Shown here in pieces: positions 45,384 through 56,600 of a stretch of DNA of 64,000 bases (position 1 is its first letter; each line of letters begins with the position of its first letter). Location of the stretch: positions 12,091,001 through 12,155,000 of the forward strand of contig CATNEN010000007.1 of NCBI GenBank assembly GCA_950097015.1, given 5' to 3'. The stretch comes from Macrostomum hystrix (lineage: Eukaryota; Platyhelminthes; Macrostomidae). The notes beneath the pieces are model-generated. The model was given only the letters and a program-made list of their open reading frames with translations, had not been told where the DNA came from and made no database searches. Both the position numbers and the translations under genes were made by a program.

Positions 45384-47262
45384 GCAGGATGAGAACGTTG
45401 AGCTAGAGCAGCGTGTCTGTTGTCAGTTATTTATAGCCAACTCGAGCGCAAGGCGCAGTTTCCCACCCCTAAATGATCAAGCTTGATGAGATTTCCATGA
45501 AAGTGTGAACAGAGGAATATTTTTGAGCCACTATTACAATAAATAATAAATTTGAAAATGAACATCTCTTTGATTGAATGCAGGTGGACTTTCTTTGCCC
45601 CAGTGCCATTCGTTGGCATTGAGCTGCAAGCAAGCTGTCCAAAGCAATTAATGCTTTTCACCGTCCGGTCGAAAGTCTTGTCATCGTTAACTAAAACGGG
45701 AATGCATTAAACTAAGGGAAGATAAGGCAGATATTCATTACGGAAGTGGAATAGAAATGAAAATAAACATTGCACGTACTTGGCTGGCACAGCCGCAGCT
45801 ATTGCGCGAAAGGTGATTCCTAGAAAGTGCACCAGCTGTCTCCGGAGACAGTCTAATATAAAATGAGTGATTCTCGTAACGAACTGTTCGCACAGGCAAT
45901 TTTTTAATTAATATACAAAAATGTAATCAACTCTGTTATTTTATTACAGCATCCGGAGTTCAGAAAGCGTCAAATATATTTGTTTATTTTTTGTCTCTTA
46001 ATAGGTTTATTAGCAGGGTTTTCTTTATGAGTTGAGAGGGTGCAGAGGCGAGTCTGGCACGCAGCCGAAGGCCCAGCGAAAGCAGGCGAGAAAAAACAGT
46101 TTCACACTGGCTTGGAGTGCACCTTGAGTACTGCAATGGTACGAGGGCAGCAATAAGAATTCAAGCAATTATAGCTTGTAACAATGGCAAAGGTGCAATG
46201 TACAGTGCGGAGCGCGGAGGTCAAAGAGTTATGGCACACTGAATAACGCAGTGTACATCCAGCTTATCTGTGTACGATTCGAAAAAAGACAATCAAATAA
46301 AAAACTATCATGGGAAAGGAAGTCCGCTATATAGAAATTAGTGAATGTTGATCGGCTAAATTAAAATAGCGATTAGGCAGCGAGGCCTGTGTAAGAGCAA
46401 ATAGGTAGACTTTAGAGACTTTGACTGCAGAGACTGACAAGCTGGAGTGACCTTGGGTGCAGAGACAGACAAGCAGGAGTGACCTTGGGTGCACAGACAG
46501 ACAAGCAGGAGTGACCTTGGGTGCACAGACAGACAAGCAGGAGTGACCTTGGGTGCACAGACAGACAAGCAGGAGTGACCTTGGGTGCAGAGACAGAGGA
46601 GCTGGAGTGACATTGGATGCAGTAACAGAGGAGCTGGAGTGACATTGGATGCAGTGACAGAGGAGCAGGAGTGACATTGGATGCAGTGACAGAGGAGCTG
46701 GAGTGACATTGGAGGCAGTGACAGAGGAGCTGGAGTGACATTGGATGCAGTGACAGAGGAGCTGGAGTGACATTGGATGCAGTGACAGAGGAGCTGGAGT
46801 GACATTGGATGCAGTAACAGAGGAGCTGGAGTGACATTGGATGCAGTGACAGAGGAGCTGGAGTGACATTGGAGGCAGTGACAGAGGAGCTGGAGTGACA
46901 TTGGATGCAGTGACAGAGAAGCTGGAGTGACATTGGATGCAGTGACAGAGGAGCTGGAGTGACATTGGATGCAGTGACAGAGGAGCTGGAGTGACATTGG
47001 ATGCAGTGACAGAGAAGCTGGAGTGACGATAGGTGCAAACGAGTGCATTGCTTGTTTTATAATAATTACTATCCGGGCTACAGGCAAATAGAGCTATGAG
47101 AGCTGCAGCCCTCTGGCGTAAGCAATGGAAATGGGTTAGCAGTGTCAACAGATGAGGCGGGGAAATCATGGCAGCTCCAAGACACCCTCAAGGTCCAAGA
47201 TACTCAGTTAAAATGTGGAGTGAAAGGCGAGAGGAAAGGCAGACGGCTGGGGCACAAGCGGC
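45384..47262. other. Convergent intergenic region C16orf89 / MOB2
   Basis: AATAAATAATAAA near 45537 is a likely polyadenylation signal for the plus-strand gene. The rest is AT-rich DNA and one minisatellite; no gene seen. Confidence 0.45.
46420..47030. repeat. 32-bp minisatellite, about 19 copies, in two subfamilies
   Basis: 46600-47030 repeats GACATTGGATGCAGTGACAG plus AGGAGCTGGAGT. 46430-46600 is a variant with GACCTTGGGTGCACAGACAG. Long open frames here are repeat artefacts. Confidence 0.95.
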
Positions 47263-49882
47263 TCAGGCGGTGGAGCAGCCGGCTGCCTCCAAAGGTCGCA
47301 GTAGCGCGGCCTGCAGGTCGGCCAGCACTTCGACATCCTTGTCGTCGACAATGTGAAATTTCAGGTTGAATACGAGCAGGTGGCGGGCCACGGTGTTGAG
47401 GTGGGGCGCCAGGTCCAGTCGCAGCACGGAGTCGAAGTGGCAGGCGTACACGTGGGCCAGGATGTGCAGCAGGTGGCGCAGGACGCTGGCGGACACGGCG
47501 TGGAAGTCCATGAGGAAGGCCTGGCCGTAGCGGGTGGGGAAATTGCCAAGCATCTCCTGGCACTGGGTCAGCAGGCTGTCGATGTGATTGCGCGCCGACG
47601 AGCGAGCCTGCGACAATGGGTGAGCAGCCGATGCGAGCACTGTTTCATTCGACGAACATTCAGAGCGGGGAATCCCCAATTAACACTGTTTCATTCGACG
47701 AACATTCAGAGCGGGGAATTCCCAATTAGCACTGTTTCATTCGACAAACATTCAGAGCGGGGAATCCCCAATTAACACTGTTTCATTCGACGAACATTCA
47801 GAGCGGGGAATCCCCAATTAACACTGTTTCATTCGACGAACATTCAGAGCGGGGAATTCCCAATTAGCACTGTTTCATTCGACGAAGATTCAGAGCGGAG
47901 AAGCCTAAATTAACACTATCTCCTTCGACGTACATTCAGAGCGGGGAATTCCCAATTAGCACTGTTTCATTCGACAAACATTCAGAGCGGGGAATCCCCA
48001 ATTAACACTGCTTCATTTGACGAACATTCAGAGCGGGGAATCCCCAATGAACACTGTTTAATTCGACGAACATTTAGAGCGGGGAATTCCCAATTAGCAC
48101 TGTTTCATTCGACGAAGATTCAGAGCGGAGAAGCCTAAATTAACACTATCTCCTTCGACGTACATTCAGAGCGGGGAATTCCCAATTAGCACTGTTTCAT
48201 TCGAGAAACATTCAGAGCGGGGAATCCCCAATTAACACTGCTTCATTTGACGAACATTCAGAGCGGGGAATCCCCAATGAACACTGTTTAATTCGACGAA
48301 CATTCAGAGCGGGGAATTCCCAATTAGCACTGTTTCATTCGACGAAGATTCAGAGCGGAGAAGCCTAAATTAACACTATCTCCTTCGACGTACATTCAGA
48401 GCGGGGAATTCCCAATTAGCACTGTTTCATTCGATGAACATTCAGAGCGGGGAATCCCCAATAGTCTCATTCGATGCACAAAAAGAGCGGGGAATCTCCA
48501 ATGAACTCAACCTCATTCTACGTACATTAAGTGCAGGGAATTGCCAAGGCTTTGCCACTAAACAGGACCATTGTGCAGTCACACATTCGAATCGTAAAAA
48601 GGTAGAATTGCGAGATTCGCGACCTAGTATTTCCTTGCTAATGAAAACTGGCATTACGCCTGGATACTCAACAGCATCGCTGGTTTTCAAGGACCTCGCG
48701 AAGCACGAATCCAACCGCCAAATCCCGCAGATCGCCGCTGTCGAATCACATTGAAGATGTGATCATACGAGTACCACTAGGTCGGATCAGCTTATTCCCT
48801 ACTGCACCTGCGTAAAATCTCTGAATTGTTTATTCAAATCCCCAGCCTGGTAAAACAATGCCCAACCGCGAGTGAGTCACCTGCTCAGGCACTGGGCATT
48901 TAGATTAATTGAAGCCGTTTTTTATAGCTTCCACACGGGAATAAAACACCACCTTGATGCCACTTCCCCATAGGATAAAAGCCTAGATTTTTTACTCAAT
49001 GATAACAATGAGACTGAGAGCAGCTAGAAGTCTGCTGGAGACAACGACCCACTAAATGACTCGCCAATCCGTTAAAATCACGTTTTCAAAGAGAATAGAA
49101 AGGAGGCTGGAAATAGCCTGCCAACGGCTGGGGCCAACAGACATTAATGCTCACACTTAAGGATCATCACATGCCTCTCAGACTACTGTCAACAGTAGAA
49201 TATGCAAACTCTTGTTCTGATTCGAAGTTCTGGGGCCTGGGGCAAGATCACTGAGCTCGATTTGGGGCGCAGCCGCAGAGACAAGGCTTGGCGGCTTGTC
49301 GTACGATGTACACCCTTGAGGGCCAACACCCAAGGCACAGTGAGAGTGTGTATTGAGGAGTCAGTGGGATGGGGCAGAATCGGCTCTCGCTGGCTGCGGG
49401 TGGACTGTCACAAAAATAATGTGAGCCAGTGCCAACAGCCCTCCTACAATGGGCACTTCAATATCTGACAGGCTTTAGATGCCATTCTAGCCAGCAGTAC
49501 TATTGAAGGACAAGGGTCGGTAGGAACCGTGGCAAAGTCTCCAAACCTTCTTGGCTTTCTCTTCGGGCGCGCAGAAGTTCACGCCGCCAGGTCCGGTGAA
49601 CTTCTCGCAGTTGCAGAAGTCGTACACGGCCTCGAACACCGTGCTGACATTCTCGTACAGGGCGCACACGTGGGTGGCCACCCATTCGTTCTGCTGCAGC
49701 AGCAGCGGCTGTTCCAGCAGCTGGTCCAGGTCGGTGCCTAGTACGATCTGCTTGGCCGCGTACTCGGGCAGGATGTACAGCCGGCTGTCATCGTTGCCGC
49801 CGCCGCTGTTGCCTGCGGCTCCTCCGCTTCGGTCAGCGGCAGAGCCGGGACGGCCGCGGGCCTTGCCGATCAGCCAGTCCAT
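47263..49882 (-). CDS. MOB2: MOB kinase activator 2, 2 exons, 226 aa
   Basis: Co-regulator of NDR/LATS-type kinases. Exons (minus): 49882-49547 and 47607-47263, joined in phase 0 after EEKAKK (AAG/GTTTGG). The start MDWLIGK is the typical MOB2 N-terminus. WVATHVCALYENVSTVFEAV, FPTRYG, RHLLHILAHVYACHF and HLNT follow the MOB fold in order; the later helices fit MOB2 best. The two zinc histidines are present as H-x4-H (about 164 and 169). The cysteine pair is odd: C90-x-C92, where the family has C-x4-C, and the beta-hairpin after it is poor. Length is close to human MOB2. The intron carries a 46-bp repeat. An alternative donor 14 bases downstream would break the frame. Confidence 0.9.
47645..48480. 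repeat. 46-bp tandem repeat with a 230-bp higher-order period, about 18 copies
   Basis: CACTGTTTCATTCGACGAAC plus ATTCAGAGCGGGGAATCCCC. The variant GACGAAGATTCAGAGCGGAG occurs at 47881, 48111 and 48341, exactly 230 bases (five units) apart. It lies in the MOB2 intron. Confidence 0.95.
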
Positions 49883-52800
49883 GCGGAGGGGCGGAAGGCG
49901 CGGGCTGCGGCGAAGCTGTCAAGTTGCAAGGTAGAACGGTAAGCTGAGCAGTGGAGGTCGGCAGGCAGCAGTGGGTGGCAGCTCTGCAAGCCAGGCGATA
50001 TTGGGTTGCATCAACATTGTCATGCCATGTTGAAGACTAAATTAGACTGGTTTAATGAAAATCTAAGCATTTTAGAAATGAACATTAAAGAATATAAAAT
50101 TTAGTTAGGTTAATAAAAATTATTGTAAGCTATTATAACATAATGGTGCATAATCTGACCATTATAAATTACTCACAAAGAAGACTTTCAAAACTAAAAC
50201 AACTAAAATGCTGCTGATAAAGTTGATTGGTTGTTAATTTATTTTTGCTTAGGCACTTAGTCAACTTTTTATTTATTTCAAGTCCTAGATAAGCTGTTGG
50301 ACTGTTGGAATAGCTATTGCATAGAGAATACCTTTACAAAGACCATGGTGCACATGTGACCTCAACCAACAAAAAATTGTGTATTTGGGATGTATAGAAA
50401 CTAAGGCTAAGTTGTATGTTCTTTTTTATGCAAGTTATGGAATAATTTACCTATCTTGATTTTTCTGTGAAGGGTAGGCCTATATGAAGAAAGAGAGAAT
50501 AAGGAGGAATAGTCATAATCAATATTGATAATAAGGATTTGTTTACTAGGGGCCTAGCTAAGGCCAATATCATATGGTATATTTTGATTTTGATATTTTG
50601 ATATCAGGATTCTGGTTTGGCAATTTTGTTGAATAAAATCTTACAGATAAAATGTTGTTTAAACATTTTAATACAAATTGTATTTTTTGTTAAAGTTGAT
50701 CTAGAGATACAGACAAATAAAGCTCTATGTAGGTACTTATAGCAAACATCTATAGGAGTGCATGCAGTATTGGGCCTGTAAGATAAACAGCCCCACTAAA
50801 CAAAAATCTATTTAAAATATAGTTCAACCTCTTATTATAGTAAATAGGCAAATCTATAAAGACAACTCTTGCAATATTTTTGGAGATAAATATGCCTATA
50901 TACTTTGTTCCAATTCTTTTAAGACTGAGAAAAAATTCTAGCAAAAGACAATGAGGAACATTTTCCTATGGAAGTGCTTATTCCCACGGTCCCATGCCGA
51001 TAATTTCAATTTTATCCACACGGATCCGTGCCCATAGTTTTCTGCTTATCCACACGGCAGCTTGTATGAAATTGAAAAATTCATAATAGCTAAAAAGCAA
51101 AAGCTTATTTATTAAATTATGCAATCTAGTCTTGAGTCCCTAATTTGTAAATTGCAGTACACAGCTGAGGAAGAGCGGCTCTCTGGAGTGTTTTGAGCAA
51201 ATATAGGCCCCCTCAAGTATACTTTCGTAGGCTTAATAAACACAGCTGATCAGATCATTTTTTTCCTAGAAATGCATTTATAGTTGAATTTGTACACAAA
51301 TCGTATAACAAGCTGTGGACTTGCTGCGTCGGTTTCATTAAAGTAGACCCTAAACAATTTTTGTTCTGCTTTTTTTTAAACCGTGGCAGTCAGGTATGGT
51401 TTAACTCTAAAACGCCTTCGCCCTTCTGAACAAAAGCATAAGACTCGTTCACAAAATGCAGACTAAGATGCATTTATTCACACAGATTAGGCCTAGTACA
51501 CACATTGCATGTTCGAATGAATGAATGTCTGATAGATCTTCAAGTCTCATTTGATGGCACTATTTAAATTGTAACATAGGCCTATCAAATTTTAATGTAT
51601 GATATAATGTATTATGCATCAGCCTAGCCTGAATAGGCCTATAGCCATATGCCCAACATCTGCATCATCATGCTCATGCCCAAGGCAAGGCAATGGGCAG
51701 TCAGGCAAGGCAACATCATTACCCATAGCCATAGGGCCTGGCTGGCCTTACCAACCTGGGCTGGCTCTGGCTGCTATGCAAAAATCCATTAGATGCTTAG
51801 CGAATTGAGACTAGGGGCCTAGGTACCTACAGATTGCTAGTAGGCCTATTTGTGATAAAAAGTATAAAAGCTAGGGCCTAAACTTCATAAAATATCTGTT
51901 TTCTATAGGACTATATAGGCCTAGGTCTACTTTACTTATGATTGTGTTTGTTAAGACAAGTGTTAGTTATTAGCTTTTAAATATGTACAGATTTGGTTAG
52001 ACATGTTTTATGTGGATTAGAAAGAATTTGTTAGCTAGGCCTAGTTTATTTTTTCTTTGTTGTACACATCTGAGCTGCTCAAGATGAGCTCTTTAACAGT
52101 AGAATGACCATTAAAAAATAATTTGAAATGCCAACATTTTCTTTTCTGCATCTCCCAAAATATTCAGCAATTGCCATGAGAATCTAGGACAAATGCAAAA
52201 GTTTTCCGCTCTATCTGATGACACAACTTGCAGAATCACAAAACATTAGCATAGTTGAGGTATTTATAAATTATACATAGGCCTAGTCAGGGCATCTAGT
52301 GGCAAAAACCATCAAAATTGGCACATTTTTTCTGCTCACATTTTTTTCATTTAACCATGTCAGTTATCATTGTTGACTACTTTATATTGATGAATTGTTA
52401 CTTTTTCATTTTTAAACAACATGAATTTGCTATAATGGTTTATACATAGCAATTTTAGGCCTAGATATCCTTGTCACCAGGGTCTTCAACAAGAATCACC
52501 GAATATCTCAACAATGTTGATTTAGATAGCTGTGAAAGTTAGTTCATTGTAAAGGCCAGAAAATTTTTCTTAGATGGCAGAATTTTACAAAAATGTGTCA
52601 TTTAGTTTGTTAGCTATTAAGAATTAGGCAGCGGGTGGGTGAAATACCACAGTGTTCTTTCCCCTGGGCCTAGGTGGGATAGTGTAGTCTTTTTACTCTT
52701 AATATAATAACAAATCTTATCTCATAAATAAGCTAAAGCCTAACAAAATTTCTTATGTGCCATGACTGCTGTGTTAGCAGCAAATTAGCTATTTAATTAT

Positions 52801-53206
52801 TCACAAAAACAAGGCCAAGTGAATTTTCATCATTTGAACAAAATAAGGAGTTTGTTTATATATCCTTCATTGGCTTCATAGTGATGGCGTGGGTTTCAAT
52901 TTTTTTCTGATCTGGGTACTTGGAATTATAGTTCATACAATCCATAGTGTAGATCATGCTAGGTGCATGTGAGGAAAAATAGCTTGTAAAAAATCAAATG
53001 TAAAAGTCACTTGCTAGACTTTTAGTGCTATTAAGTTAATAGCTACTAATAGCTACTAGCTAATAATTATTTGTTTTCTTAACTGTGTTCATGGAATAAA
53101 GTACATCCTGACTTTTAGGTTAAAAAATATATTTATTTTTTGTTCTAGCTTATTGTTTTTATTTATATACATACATATTGTATGTATGTATTTATTATTG
53201 TATTTA
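49883..53206. other. AT-rich intergenic region
   Basis: 3.3 kb without a recognisable gene. The palindrome AGGCCT, usually as TAGGCCTA, is scattered at least ten times between 50470 and 52470. MOB2 (minus) and the capping enzyme (plus) diverge from here, so both promoters should lie near its ends. Confidence 0.45.
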
Positions 53207-53550
53207 CAGTCAAGCTCAAGCTGCATCTGATAGCTTGTTAGTTTACAGTCAAGCTCAAGCTGCATCTGATAGCTTGTTAGTTTACAGTCAAGCTCAAGCT
53301 GCATTTGATAGCTTGTTAGTTTACAGTCAAGCTCAAGCTGCATCTGATAGCTTGTTAGTTTACAGTCAAGCTCAAGCTGCATCTGATAGCTTGTTAGTTT
53401 ACAGTCAAGCTCAAGCTGCATCTGATAGCTTGTTAGTTTACAGTCAAGCTCAAGCTGCATCTGATAGCTTGTTAGTTTACAGTCAAGCTCAAGCTGCATC
53501 TGATAGCTTGTTAGTTTACAGTCAAGCTCAAATTACATTTGATAGTTTAC
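53207..53550. repeat. 39-bp tandem repeat, about 9 copies
   Basis: TTTACAGTCAAGCTCAAGCT plus GCATCTGATAGCTTGTTAG, ending about 100 bases upstream of the capping enzyme start. Each copy has an acceptor-like TTTACAG. Confidence 0.95.
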
Positions 53551-53647
53551 AGACGAGCCAATAGCAAATCATTTCACTCTTCAGCTACATAGTTACAAGT
53601 AATTGCGCAGTGAAACGCTAAGCACAACCTGCGGCCACAGTTCTGGC

Positions 53648-56600
53648 ATGGAACCGCCATCTCGGTGGCTGAAGTGTCCCAGGAAGGGCGGCCTTGTGAA
53701 TGGTGAGATTCGCCAAACAATTTTTTCTTTGCTCTGCTTCTTTAAGACTGGCAATTATTCTATGGGAATGGGTTTACTGCCTCTGGACTCTCTTGCCTTT
53801 ACCTGCAGACCTGTTCCTGCCGTGCAAGACTCCACTGGATGCCAAGTTTGACAGCCAGGTGCCACTGCAGTACAGGTTCGATCTGTTTATGCTGTTCTCC
53901 TCCATGGCGCAGTATCAGGTGAGCGCTGGTACATTTGAATTATCTATATTTGCACTTTTGCACTTGAGAAATTGGTTTATTGCCTCGATTGCTTCACTTG
54001 CCGTCACCTAAAAATGGGTTGCCAGGTTGTCCCGCTCTTTGGGATGGGATCCTATGCCCTCACTGTCCCATGAGGATGGGATCCTATGCCCTCACTGTCC
54101 TGTGAGGATGGGATCCTATGTCCTCACTGTCCCATGAGGGTGGGATCCTATGCCCTCACTGTCCCATGAGGGTGGGATCCTATGCCCTCACTGTCCCATG
54201 AGGATGGGATCCTATGTCCTCACTGTCCTGTGAGGATGGGATCCTATGTCCTCACTGTCCTGTGAGGATGGGATCCTATGTCCTCACTGTCCTGTGAGGA
54301 TGGGATCCTATGTCCTCACTGTCCTGTGAGGATGGGATCCTATGTCCTCACTGTCCTGTGAGGATGGGATCCTATGTCCTCACTGTCCCATGAGGGTGGG
54401 ATCCCTAGTTGTTTTTACCAGTGCAATGTGCTTATGTCATTGAAATTGACTCCGTCTTCCCACGCGGCCCACAGTGCAAGATCGGCATGCTGATAGACCT
54501 GACCAACACGAGCCGCTTCTACGACAAGACTGTGGTCGAGGAGCAGTTCCGCTGCAAGTATGTCAAGCTGCACTGCAAGGGACATGGTGAGACGCCCAGT
54601 CCAGACCAGGTTGGCCTCTTCATTACCTGCGTGAATAACTTCAGGCGCCAGTTTCCGCTTGACAAGATTGGTGAGCGATTGGCGGTTGCTTGTACTTTTA
54701 GGGTGTGGTAAATTAGAATGCTGCTCAATTACTGGATGACCCGCTCATCACTGCAGCTGTGCACTGCACGCACGGCTTCAACCGGACAGGATTTATGATC
54801 ATCTCATACCTGGTGACCGAGTTCGACTGGAGGTAAGGCGCGATGTCAAGCTTAGACTGGCTCTGATAACTTTCGGCTGACTCATCACAATGCGCCCTCT
54901 GCTCCCCCTGCTGCAGCTGCGAGCTGGCCGTACAGGCTTTCGCTGAGGCCAGGTCTCCTGGCATCTACAAGCAGGACTACCTGGAGGACATCTGGAACCG
55001 CTACGATGATGCCAAGGAATGCCCAACTGCGCCTCCGCTGCCAGACTGGTGCTGGGGTGAGCCTGGGTGATGGTGGCATCTGCCAGACTGGTGCTGGGTG
55101 AGTCTGGGTGATGATGGCATCTGCCAGACTGGTGCTGGGTGAGTCTGGGTGATGATGGCATCTGCCAGACTGGTGCTGGTGTGAGCCTGGGTGATGATGG
55201 CATCTGCCAGACTGGTGCTGAGGTGAGCCTGGGTGTTGATGGCATCTGCCAGACTGGTGCTGGTGTGAGCCTGGGTGTTGATGGCATCTGCCAGACTGGT
55301 GCTGGTGTGAGCCTGGGTGATGATGGCATCTGCTAGACTGGTGCTGGTGTGAGCCTGGGTGATGATGGCATCTGCCAGACTGGTGCTGGTGTGAGCCTGG
55401 GTGATGATGGCATCTGCTAGACTGGTGCTGGTGTGAGCCTGGGTGATGATGGCATCTGCCAGACTGGTGCTGGTGTGAGCCTGGTTGATGATGGCATCTG
55501 CTAGACTGGTGCTGGTGTGAGCCTGGGTGATGATGGCATCTGCCAGACTGGTGCTGGTGTGAGCCTGGGTGATGATGGCATCTGCCAGACTGGTGCTGGT
55601 GTGAGCCTGGGTGTTGATGGCATCTGCTAGACTGGTGCTGGTGTGAGCCTGGGTGATGATGGCATCTGCCAGACTGGTGCTAGTGGCATCTGCTAGACTG
55701 GTGCTGGTGTGAGCCTGGGTGATGATGGCATCTGCCAGACTGGTGCTGGTGTGAGCCTGGGTGATGATGGCATCTGCCAGACTGGTGCTGGTGTGAGCCT
55801 GGGTGTTGATGGCATCTGCTAGACTGGTGCTGGTGTGAGCCTGGGTGATGATGGCATCTGCCAGACTGGTGCTAGTGGCATCTGCTAGACTGGTGCTGGT
55901 GTGAGCCTGGGTGATGATGGCATCTGCTAGACTGGTGCTGGTGTGAGCCTGGGTGTTGATGGCATCTGCTAGACTGGTGCTGGTGTGAGCCTGGGTGATG
56001 ATGGCATCTGCCAGACTGGTGCTAGTGGCATCTGCTAGACTGGTGCTGGTGTGAGCCTGGGTGATGATGGCATCTGCTAGACTGGTGCTGGTGTGAGCCT
56101 GGGTGATGATGGCATCTGCCAGACTGGTGCTAGTGGCATCTGCTAGACTGGTGCTGGTGTGAGCCTGGGTGTTGATGGCATCTGCTAGACTGGTGCTGGT
56201 GTGAGCCTGGGTGATGATGGCATCTGCCAGACTGGTGCTAGTGGCATCTGCTAGACTGGTGCTGGTGTGAGCCTGGGTGATGATGGCATCTGCCAGACTG
56301 GTGCTAGTGGCATCTGCTAGACTGGTGCTGGTGTGAGCCTGGGTGATGATGGCATCTGCTAGACTGGTGCTGGTGTGAGCCTGGGTGATGATGGCATCTG
56401 CCAGACTGGTGCTAGTGGCATCTGCTAGACTGGTGCTGGTGTGAGCCTGGGTGATGATGGCATCTGCTAGACTGGTGCTGGTGTGAGCCTGGGTGATGAT
56501 GGCATCTGCCAGACTGGTGCTAGTGGCATCTGCTAGACTGGTGCTGGTGTGAGCCTGGGTGTTGATGGCATCTGCTAGACTGGTGCTGGTGTGAGCCTGG

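Noticed and set aside
46327-47169. ORFs of 208-280 codons
   Set aside because: 32-bp minisatellite artefact, no family resemblance.
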